A stretch of DNA of 64,000 nt from NCBI GenBank assembly GCA_016858145.1, contig JAEHOE010000101.1, positions 424,541-488,540 of the forward strand. Direction: 5' to 3'. The notes under the pieces are model-generated. The model had not been told where the DNA came from and did no database searches. It saw only the letters and a list, made by a program, of their open reading frames with translations. Made by a program: the position numbers and the translations under genes. This stretch comes from Edaphochlamys debaryana (Eukaryota > Chlorophyta > Chlorophyceae > Chlamydomonadales). Shown here in pieces: positions 22,536-32,895 of this stretch; the stretch's first letter is position 1; each line of letters opens with the position of its first letter.

Positions 22536-25500
22536 CTACGGCCGGGCCGCCCCCGCCTCCCCCGCCTCCCCCGCCTCTTCCGCCTCCGCCTCCGTCGCGT
22601 GGGCCTCCAGCGCCGCCGCCAGCCGCAGCCCCAGCGCCGCCGCCAGAGGGGGCGGCACCGCGTTGCCCACCTGCCGGGGGTGTCCGGGGAAGAGGTGGGC
22701 GAGGCCGTCAGGCAGGACGTTGGGGTGGGTGCCACCAGCCGCATGCCAGGACGGCACCACCCTTGCCCAAGACCCAGCAAGCAGGGCCCAATTAGTCGTC
22801 CCAGGCGCCATCCACTGTGATTACGTTGGCCGGAAACGCAACTTGAGGGCCGCCCCGAGACCCCACACCGCACTACGCAAGCCCGGTCGGGCCGGCCCCT
22901 CGCAGGCCCACCCCTCACCTGCTTGTAGCGCTGCGCGTGTGACCCCGCGAAGAGGTGGCAGTCGGGGAAGCCCTGCGGGGTGGGGGGGGGGAAGCGGGTA
23001 GGGGGGAGACATGTTGCGGGGATATACGGGTGGGGTGATTCGGGTGCAGAGCATGGCATTATGCGCTGCGTGGAGAACGGGCGGTCACCCGCCAGGTCAG
23101 CCCCTCCTCCCTCCCCCTGCTCCTCTCCGCTCCTGCCCTCCACCACCCCGCTTCCTGTTTCCTGCCCCACCCCACACCCTCGCTCCTTGCCCTCCCGGCC
23201 ATCGCCCCACCCATCCGCCCACGCACCTGCGCCCGCGCCGCCTCCCGCACTGTGTACATCCGCGCCTGTGTGGGGTGCACGTTCCATGCGTCGAAGGCCC
23301 GGGGGGTCATGTTGGTGGCCACGGTGCGGAACCAACCGTCGGTGCGGACCTGACAGGGGGGAGAGGGATGGGGGGGGGAGGCAAGGGGGGAGGGGGAGTC
23401 ATGACGGACGGTCAAGTCATCGATCGGGCTGTGGCTCTTCCGTCCCGGGCATTCCCCTTCCCAACTAACAGCGGAGCGCTCGGCTCGTCAGCTGGCTATG
23501 ACCGAGACCGAACCGCGCGCTTGATCCGTACCGTACGTACGGCACCGCGCTTCGCTCACCCTGCCGTACGTGCCGCGCAGGCGCTGCCCCACCTCGCCGT
23601 CCGCCAGCTCAGCCGCCATCTCCTTGCGCACCCAGGCCAGGACCTGGGGTAGGAGGGGTGGGGGGTGTGGGGTGGGGTTTTTTAAGGGGGGGCCGGTGGT
23701 GGTGGTGGTGGTGGTGGTGGTGGTGGTGAGAGGTAGCTTGCTACGGTACTCGCGCGGCACACGCCTCGCCTGCGCCTTCACAATGCGGCTGTGCATCCTC
23801 AACTTGCGTAACCGAACCCCAACCCCAACCCCCACCTCGGGCGATGCGGCGCTGCCGGCGCCCTCCCCCACCAGGGCCTTGAGGGCGGTCCAGTCGCCGC
23901 CCTGTGGCACCAGCCTGGGGGGGGCGTGAGGGTTCAGGGTTCAGGGTTTAGGTTTAAGGGTTTAGCGTTGGAAGGGGCTCGCCCGACGCATGGATGGGGA
24001 GACGGAAGGTGACCAGGTGGACGTCGGAGGGCGGTCCAATGGGAGACGCATACGTGCCGGAAGCTTCATGATGTGCATCTGCACGGCAGCACATGGGTGA
24101 TCTGATCTGATCTCACCTCATGATCTGCACGTGCAGGTCCTTGAGGGGCTTGGTGGCATGGTCGGTGAGGGCGGCGGGGGCGGGGGCGGCGGCGGGGCAG
24201 GGCGGCTGGAAGGCGGCGGAGGCGGGGCCGGGGCTGGGGTTGGGCTGCAGCTGGGGCCTGCGGGGTCACACCGGGAGGTCTGTTGGGAGCGGCAGAGATT
24301 GGGAACCTCACCCACTCTGGCCGAGCGTTTACGGCCCCCACCCCCCTTCCTCCCTTCCTCTCACCCCCCCTCCCATCCCTGCCCCAGCCCCCACCTCGCC
24401 CTCCCCGCACTCACCAACCCCACTCCCCCTCCGCCAGCTCCGGCAGCTCCCCGATGCAGTCCCCCACCGCCACCGCCCGCAGGGCGGCGCCCTGCGCGCC
24501 TCCTCCCCCCACGCCCCCCTCCGCGGGCCCCGCGGCGCCCGGCACCCCCCCCGCGAAGTGCACCCCCCCCGGCAGCGCCAGGCCCGAGGGCGGCAGCGCA
24601 AAGGCAGTCAGCGGCTGCGGCCAGTCGGGCAGGGGCTCCCCCGGGGCTGAGGCCCAGATGAAGGCGCGCTGCCGGGACTGGGCCACGCCGTAGTGACCCG
24701 CCAGGAGGACGCCGAAGCGGACCTGGTGGGGCGGAGAGCGGGGAGGGGGGTGGCGGGGAGGGGGCAGGACGGGTGAAGGGTTATGGTGGGGGTTAGGCAG
24801 CCTCCTTGGCGTACACGAGCAGCCCTTCACACGCACACAAGCAAAGGGGTTGGGCCACCGTGCAGGGATCGCCTGCAACCCTGCGACGTCCACTTCACTT
24901 CTGGCTCCCCTCGCTTCACCCCCTTCCAACGTCCCCCAACCCACGCAGCTGGTACCCCATGCCCAGCCTCCCTATCCCCTTGACCCCAGTCCTGAACCCC
25001 CCCCCATTTTCGCCTCCTCCTAAAACCCCTCACCATCTGGCCCCCTGCCTCCCGCCCCTGTAACCCCTCCCTACCCCCACCCCCCTTCTCACCTGATACC
25101 CCATGCTCAGCCTCCCTACCCGCTGACCTAACTCCCGCTCCCCCCCCAGTTCCGCCTCCCCCTCCCTCACCCTCACCCCCACGCACCACACCCCTCACCT
25201 GGTACCCCATGCCCAGCAGCGTCCTCAGCGCCAGCCGGAAGTAGTAGTTGAGGCCGCCCCGCGCCCCCGCGCCCCCCGCCCCCTCCCCCCGGAAGGGGCG
25301 CAGGAAGCCGGGCACGTTCTCGAGCAGGAAGAAGCGGGGGCGGTAGAGGTCGGCGAAGGAGAGGTAGGCGGGGATCTGGGGAGGGGGGGGGGAAGGTAGG
25401 ATATCGGGGATAAGGGATACGCGGATCAGGGGCGGGCAGGCGGAGGGTGTGGCTTAAGCAAGGCGGATGGCGCAAACAAGGCCTGACTGCCCCTGCCCCA

Positions 25501-28500
25501 CCCCCTCTCACCATGGCGCACTTGAGGTGTGCCTCCACCCCGCCCCGCCCCGCAGCGTTCTTGTTGGAGAAGCCCTGGCAGGGCGGGCCGCCCGCCAGCA
25601 GCTCCACCTCCCCGGGCAGGGGCAGGCGGGCGGCCAGGGCGGGCGGGAGGCGGGCGGCGGCGGCGGCGCAGGCGGCCGTGGTAACCACCTCGGCGGGCGG
25701 CGGGCGGGGGAGGGCGCCCGATGAGGAAGTGGAAGCGGCGGCGGCTTTAGCGGCGGCGGCCTGGGCGGGGCAGGGTAGAATAGGAATGAAGGATTGGGCA
25801 AGAGTTGGGATGCCGAGCAGGGGGAGGAAATGCAGTTCTCCTGGGCTTGGGCTAAACTTCCACCTCCCACCCGCACACGACTCCGCAACCCCTCACCCTC
25901 CCCCCCCCTCCCCCCCTCTCACCGCCAGCAGCACCGTGCAGTCCTCCCCCTCCCCCCTTTCCCCACCTGTCAGGTCCCTCCCCCCTCCTCCCCCCTCCCC
26001 CCTCACCGCCAGCAGCACCGTGCAGTCCTCCCCCTCCCCCCTCTCCCCACCTGTCAGGTCCCTCCCCCCTCCTCCCCCCCTCCCCCCTCACCGCCAGCAG
26101 TACGGTGCAGTCTTCCCCCTCCCCCCTTTCCCCACCTGTCAGGTCCCTCCCCCCTCCTCCCCCCCTCTCACCGCCAGCAGCACCGTGCAGTCCTCCCCCT
26201 CCCCCCTCTCCCCACCTGTCAGGTCCCTCCCCCCTCCTCCCCCCTCCCCCCTCACCGCCAGCAGCACGGTGCAGTCTTCCCCCTCCCCCCTTTCCCCACC
26301 TGTCAGGTCCCTACCCTCCCCTCCCCCCTCCCCCCTCACCGCCAGCAGCACCGTGCAGTCTTCCCCCTCCCCCCTTTCCCCACCTGTCAGGTCCCTACCC
26401 TCCCCTCCCCCCTCCCCCCTCACCGCCAGCAGCACGGTGCAGTCCTCCGCCATCACCGCTGCGGTCGGGAAGTTGGCGGCGAAGGCGGAGGCGGCCGGGG
26501 CGTCCAGCTCGATGGCCCAGCGGGTGTCGGCGACGCCGGACTGGGGGGTCGGGTAAGAGAGGTGGGGGGCGGAGAGGAAGAGGTGAGGGAGGAAGGGGCC
26601 AAGGTGGGGAGGGTGAGGGTGCGGGACTTGTGCGGCGGTGGCCCAAGCGAGCACCGGCCGCTGTTCAGGCCCACACCGGCACCACTTCCCTCCGGCGGCA
26701 GGTTCATGCCCCGTCCCCGACCCCGACCCCGCCCCCAACTCCCCAACTTTCCAGCGACCGACCCCCTTCCCCCTCAATGCACTCACCATGTGCAGCCCTC
26801 GGCTGAGCCCCCCCGCCCCCGCAAACATGTCCATCGAAGCCAGCGGCCGGGGCCGTTCACGGGACCCGGCGGCGGAGGCGCCAGCAGCGGCACCCTCGCT
26901 CGGCGCGGCGGTGGCGGCGGCAGGGGCCGGCGGCGGCGCCAGGGCGGACCAGTCGCCGCTGGCGGCCACCGCCCTCAGCTGCGCCGCCGGGACGAGGCGG
27001 AACACGTGGACGTCCCCCGACGCTGCTCCGGCCCCCTTCGCATCCTGCTCCTGCTCCTCCTCGCTCGCACTGCCGCTGCCTCTCCCACCCAAAGGCTGAA
27101 CCACGCACCGCCCCAGAGCGCTGCCCGCCGCCACCTCCGCCTCCACACACGGCTGACGCTGCTGCCTCTGCCGCTGCGCCGCCGCCTGCAGCCCTTCCGC
27201 CGCCAGAGTCCTCGGCCCCGCCCCTGCGACGACACCGCCAAACCCCGTCTCCGCGCCGCCCTCCTCGAGGTCTGTCAGAGGGTCGGCGAGGGTGTCCCCG
27301 GGGTCCCCCGAGGAGGAGACCGAGGCCAGGCCCGCGGGTGCCTCCTCTGTGAGCAGCCAGGGGTGGGGCGAGGGGAGGCCGTGGTCCTCGGGACGGAACA
27401 GCCGCCGCACCTGACAGGGCAGGGGAGTGGGCAGGGGGAAGGAGAGGGGTCAAGGTCAGGATGGATCACGTGGATGAAGGGGATAAAACCATTGCAAAAG
27501 GAGGCTCCAGGCTCCATCGCTCCACGTGACATGTGGGGGAGGGTTGGGTGTGAAGGCAGGGGTACGGCCGTTGAAGGGACAGGGGCATTTGAATCGTTGT
27601 AAGGAAGATGCAGCGATTCCGTCGTAGGCCATCATTGGCGTGCCGAGGAGGCTCAGCCCACCTTGAGCACGAGCCTAGGTGATGCCGCCGGCCTGGATCC
27701 ACCGCCGCCGCTACTGCCGCCGCCGCTGCTGCTGCCCTCCACCGCCTCCCCCGCCGCCCCCACCCCCAGCAGCCGCACCACCTGCCAGGGCCGACCCAGG
27801 GCCGAGGAGCGCGCGGCGCGGCGGGCGGCGGCGGAAGAGGAGGAGCCGGACAGGGCGGAAGACGAGCGGTCGGAGGAGGCGGAAGACGAAGAGTCTGCAT
27901 CGCTGTCGGCGCCGCTGGTTGGGGGGCTGGCTGCGGCTGCCGTGTACGGGCTCTGAGGGGACAGACGGGGGGGGGAGAGGTGGTGGGGGCTGGGTGGGCA
28001 GGCGGGCGGGCGGGCGGGCAGGATGTTCGGTTCGAGAGCGGTGGGGCAGGTGGGTCACAATTCCCTCATCCCTCACTTCTCCCCTCCGGTGCCCCCTGGC
28101 CCTACCCCCAGGGGCGCAGTCGGCGGCAAGAAGATGTGGTCTCCAACCTGCGGGGGAAGAGGGGGGGAGGGGAGAACGGGCCGTGGGGTGGAGTTGGGGA
28201 TGCTGTGGTACCGGGACACAAGAGGGGACCCCAAACATGGTCCTGGTCCCCGGTGCCCAACACTAACAGCAACAGAAGCGGGCCTTGCCGGACAGCTGCT
28301 TGGCTAGATTGGCTAACCGCCTCCACCATAACTTGATAACTTGACAGTTTCCACAGATCAACGCCCACCCACCCACCCACCCGGTACGTGACTCCGTCCT
28401 TGACAAAGCCCCCTCCGCCCGGCAGCAGCGTGGGCCCGGGGAGCGGGGCGGGGGGCTGCGGGGTGGAGGGACGGGGCGGGGAGGGGTCGAGGAGGGATGC

Positions 28501-31500
28501 GGGTAAGAGGCATACACTTAAAAGCTGCCCAGACCCCATCCAGCCAAGCCTGCACTACGTACATCGCCCCACTCCTCCACCCCTCCACTCTCCTCGCCCC
28601 CTACCTGCACCACCTCCCCCAGCCCCAGCTCCTCCGCCCCGAGGTGCAGGAAGGCCGCCTGCCGGGACTGGTACCGCTGCCGCAGGGCGAACACGGGGGG
28701 GGCGCCGGAGCGGAGGAGCGCGGCGCTGCGCTCGCGGCGGGCGGCGTCGGCCTGCGGGTGCGTGCAGAGGTGGGCGCGGATGGGGCGTGTTGAGCAGGGC
28801 AGGGCATGGGGTTTGCTTCGCAGGGACGTAGGATTGTGTGAGTAGAGCCCGCCAGCCAGCCAGCAGCCGAAACCACAGCACACAAAGCCGTGCCCCGCAC
28901 CTGCTCGTCCTCCGCGCGGCGCGCCGCGTGCTGCGCGTGAGGCGCTGGCCTCACGAAGCACTCGGCCTCCAGCGCCGCAGCCACGCTCCCCAGGGGCGCC
29001 TCAAACACACCCCCACCCCCACCCTCCGCCGCCCCCTCCGCCCTCGCCGCCCCCTCCTGCTGGCCAACACCAACACCACTTCCGCTGCCCTTGCTGCCCC
29101 TGCTCCTGCTCGCACTCGAGGAGGAGGAGGAGGCAGAGCCCCCCGTGGGGCTGGGCACGAAGACGCCGACGGTGCCGCCCAGCCCGCCCGAGGCGGCCGA
29201 GGCGCCGGCGCCCGCGGGTGCGGCGGGGGGCGGCGCGGGGTCGAGCAGGAAGAGCTCGAGGGGGTCGGCCGCATCGCCCAGGAGCGTGGATCGGCCGTGA
29301 ACCAGGGGGCGCAGCTGGGGGTGGGGGTGGGGGGAAGGGGCAGGAGGAGGTGTGCGGACGGGTTGAGGCGGGGGATGGATGGGAAGGAAGGGCGCGGGAC
29401 TCTGCCAGACCGCCACAACGCCGGTGGCCTTCTCCTGATTCCCGCAGCGGCCGGACCTGGCCTGTCCCTTGCGTTTCCATCCCTCGCGACCCTCGGGACA
29501 TCCCCCGGGAGCAATGCGCGATGGGCTGTACACCCAAACTCAGAACGGCGCAGGATGACCCACCTGCAGGCGCGGCTCCGCCCCCTCTCCTCCCTCAGTG
29601 AAGATGGCCTGCACCAGCGCAAAGGAGTAGGCCCCGCCGCCAGCTGCCCCTCCTGCACCTCCCTCTCCGCCGCCCGCTCCCGCCAGCAGCACCACCGAGC
29701 CGGGCCGCAGCTGCAGCGGGGGAGGGGCCTCAGTGGCCTCAGCCCCGGAGGAGGAAGAGGAGGCAGCGGAGGCCGCCGGGGCCTCCGCTGCGGTGTAGAG
29801 GGTGAGGGGTCCCCGGGGCCCGGCAGGGGCGCGCGAGGGCCGGGGGTCCAGCAGCCGCCAGCTCCGGGGCTGCGTGGAGGGAGGGGGCGAATGGCAACGG
29901 TTTCGGCCCAAGCGGCATGCAGACAATCCTCTCAGTTGCCCCCGAGCTGCGCCCCTGCCTGCAGTGTGCAACCCACACGGCCCCCTGCCCCCCCCCCCGC
30001 CCCGCCCACCCACAACGGCGGACCGTTCATTCCAGCTCCTGCCCCACCTCACCACCCCGCCCCCCCCACCTGGTGGGCCTCCGCCGCCGACCGCAGCGCT
30101 GCGTCCGTCTGCGCCCACACGGGGTCTCCGCCCCCGGCCCCAGCCCCCTCCCCTCCGTCCTTCTGTGCTAGGGAGTCGAAGTAGGCGGCCCAGATGTCGT
30201 GGACCTGAGAAGAATCAGACATACATGGGTTTGCATCCTGTCGCAATCTGCAAGTAAGAGTGCGGCACAGAGGGCACCCCGTCACAGAGCTCACCAGGCG
30301 CGTGGCCGCCTGCGGCAGGCCCGGGTGGGGCCCGGACGGGTCCACCGCCTTGGGCCCGGCGCTGCCCCTTCGGCTGCTGCTGCCGCTGCTGATGTCCTCA
30401 GGGTCGCTGCTGCTGCCGTCAGCGACAGGACTCGACAGGGCGGAGCTGGCGGCGGGCCGGCGGCGCCGCAGCGGGGGGGTGGCGGGCAGAGGCGGAGGCG
30501 AGTCCGCCCCAATCACCTCAAGCCACCTGCTCTGGCCGCCTGACGAGGGGGGTCGGAAAAGCGGGCAAGAAAAGCGAAGGGGTTGTAAGGCTAGCACTGA
30601 ATTAGGGATGGCGGACCAGGCGTGCAGGCAGGTTATTACGCGCACGGGTCATTCCCTCCCCCTCCCCCCGCTCGAGCGGCCGCTTCCCTCCCTCCCTCCC
30701 CGCCCCGCTCACCCCTGGCAGACACCACCCTCAGTCCGTTGAGCCGGGCCCAGACCTCGAACGACGGCGGCGCCTCGCCGGGTTCCGCAAACACCACCCC
30801 CGCCGCCGCCGCCGCCCTTGCCCCCGCCGCCACCTCCGCCGCCACCTCCGCCGCCGCCGGCCCCAGCACCTTGACGGAGCGCTTCCAGTCCTTGCTGGCG
30901 GCGGCGCCGCAGTGGCGCTCCCAGGCGGGGGCGGAGAAGAGGCGCTGGGGAGGGGGCAGGGGGCCGCAGGCGGGGCAGGCGCAGGCCACCTCCAGGCGGG
31001 AGGGCAGCAGGCGGCCGGGGGTGTCGCGGCAGCGCACGGCCAGGTCGGGGAGGGAGAGCAGCGGGGGTGGGGGGGTGGAGGGGGTGGAGGGGGTGGAGGG
31101 GGCTGGGGAAGGGGCGCGTGTGTCGGAGGAGGGGCTGAGGGCGGGGGATGTGGAGAGTGGCGCGGCGGTGGCAGGCGGGCGCGCGACGCGGCTTGGGGCT
31201 GGTGAAGGTGAAGGCGCAGACGTGGGTGCAGAAGCGGGCTCTTCAATGGGAATGCCGCGAGCAGGGGCTCGCGTGCGTCGGGGCTCCGCGGGAGCAGTCG
31301 CGGGCTGCCGGCGACGAGCGCTCTGCGGTGTCGGCGCGAGAGGATCGATCAGTAGCTTTCTTCAGGGTTCCGCGTAAACGGGGATCGCAACCGCGGCCCA
31401 GTACAGCTCATTCGGGTATCTCACCTGTGCGGTGGCGTCGGGACGAGGCGCGCCGGCTCCGGCGCCGGCGTGGGCGCGGACTTGCCGACATCCTCGGTTG

Positions 31501-31574
31501 ACATGACCCGCCACCAGCGTCTGCACAGAGCTCAAGGCCCGAAGGCCAGCCTTCTGTCCAGAGAGCAGCAGCAT
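22536..31574 (-). CDS. DNMT1/MET1-type cytosine-5 DNA methyltransferase with two BAH domains and an organelle-type presequence
   Basis: Transfers methyl from S-adenosylmethionine to cytosine C5. Twenty-one exons (first 31425-31574, last 22536-22670) join in phase to about 1,501 residues. N-terminus [20 protein letters not shown], rich in Arg/Ser/Ala with a VRAHA site, resembles a chloroplast or mitochondrial transit peptide. Exon 2 has a Cys cluster, [19 protein letters not shown]1 spans [13 protein letters not shown] to [13 protein letters not shown]2 starts at [11 protein letters not shown] and includes [10 protein letters not shown]. Catalytic motifs in order: [14 protein letters not shown] (26.8 kb), [21 protein letters not shown] with catalytic Cys (25.6 kb), [12 protein letters not shown] (25.3 kb), [17 protein letters not shown] (24.7 kb), [15 protein letters not shown] (23.0-23.2 kb), [11 protein letters not shown] (22.6 kb). 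All key residues are present, so the enzyme looks active. Chlamydomonas has a chloroplast DNMT1 homologue; orthology here is inference. Confidence 0.93.
23694..23729 (+). repeat. (GGT)n microsatellite in a DNMT1 intron
   Basis: About 12 GGT triplets in the intron between exons 17 (23,836-23,914) and 18 (23,560-23,643). Confidence 0.9.
25920..26444 (-). repeat. 84-bp minisatellite duplicating the end of DNMT1 exon 12 and its 5' splice site
   Basis: Seven copies begin (plus-strand CACCGCCAGC) at 25,920, 26,004, 26,089, 26,169, 26,253, 26,337 and 26,421; spacing is 84, 85, 80, 84, 84, 84 bp. The last one (26,421) is the genuine exon 12 end at 26,424 (peptide DCTVLLA, then GTGAGG). Each unit repeats that exon tail, the donor and a C/T-rich spacer containing CCTGTCAGG. 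The four units nearest the exon keep one open frame of 28 codons per unit. Confidence 0.92.
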
Positions 31575-32895
31575 CTTGCTGGTGCCTCGCGAGGAAAAGG
31601 CTCGGGACAAGCCCGCGTGAGGTCGCGATGTCCCGCGCGAGGCCACGGCGCCCTTGGCCGGCTGGCGCGACTCGGGTGCGCTGAGGCTACCACTATGCTT
31701 GTGAAGCTATGCACAGCGGGCTCGGCGGGTTTGGGCGCGCCGAGAATGTCCCGGTGGTGGTGTCCCGGTTTTGGCGCTCGCGTGAAGACTATGGCGGCAT
31801 AAGACAGTAGAGAGCCCGAGTGAATGTATGGGGTCGGAGGCGCGCTTAAATGCTAGCCGGCGGCCGGGCTTTGGACGGAGACCGTTGGCCGTTAGGGGTC
31901 GCGCTTTTCCGAGCGGGGTCGCGTCAAGCGCCGCGAGCTCCTGCAGCTTCAAGTTTCATAGCGTGAACCATGGAAATATAGAAGGATGATGGTAGCTCGA
32001 GAGCTAGCTTTTCATGCCTTGAACAAAGCTGCGCCCCTCCTCGCGCCCCAAGCCATGGCCACGTCGTGTCACGGACCTGCGCTCGATCCTGCCAGCAACG
32101 AAAAGTAGGCTGCTTTCCTCGCTGCTCCCATCGCTCAGATCCTAGCCAACCTGCCCACAACAACGCACCCAGCAACAAGCACATGTCAGCGCCAACCATC
32201 TCCCCACATACCGCACACCAAACAACGTGTTGACACGACTGCCCACCACTTTAGAGCTTGCCCCGCTATGCCCCTGTCTGCGATACCCGTCTCACCCCGC
32301 AGCCCAGCGCTGGCTGAGACTTAGAGCGCCCACGCGTGTCTGTGTTTTGCGTTCACGTTTGGCACCCACCCCCAACCCACATCATGCGACGCCAAACACC
32401 GCGGCACTACGCCCCGTTGTCTATAATAACCCCCAACCCAACCCTAGCCCTTCCCCCGTGCTTCCGTGCCCGGGTGCCCCCGCCGGCCCTCCTCTTCCCC
32501 TTCCCGTCCACGCCCACACCCAGACCCACACCCACGCCCACTGCATTGCTGCCCGTCAACCCCCTCCGTGCAGTCCCGTTTCAACAGTAAAACCAAGCGC
32601 CTGACTACCCAGGCGGAGGCCTTACGTTGCATCCCGACCCCGAGGAAGGATCGCCGCAAGGCCCCCGCCTCAACAGCCCACTCGCCTCCGCGCCGCCGCC
32701 TGCTGCCACCTACCGCCCATGCCATGCCATACCGTGCCATGCGTGCTGGGGCCCAGTGCCCCCGTGCTGAGCGCACCCACGTGCCGCATCAAGCTTACGG
32801 CACCCGTTGCGCCCCCAAACACACCCCAAAAGCCCCAAGCAAGCCCCCGCCTCCCCCTCCCCGGGCCCCGTCGGGCCCCGGGCCCCGGGTGGGCC
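31575..32895. other. Intergenic region between DNMT1 start and RMD1-like stop
   Basis: No gene recognised. It should contain the DNMT1 promoter and the 3' UTR of the DUF155 gene. A copy of the dispersed TATAATAACCCC motif lies at 32,408-32,434. Confidence 0.5.
32408..32434 (+). repeat. Dispersed motif copy, intergenic
   Basis: Matches the copies near 19.2 and 20.2 kb over ACGCCCCGTTGTCTATAATA and the following C run, extending upstream through GCGGCACT. Confidence 0.7.

Noticed and set aside
25447..27602. Plus-strand frames of 369 and 602 codons
   Set aside because: Antisense to the DNMT1 catalytic exons and the 84-bp array; composition is repetitive and no domain is seen.
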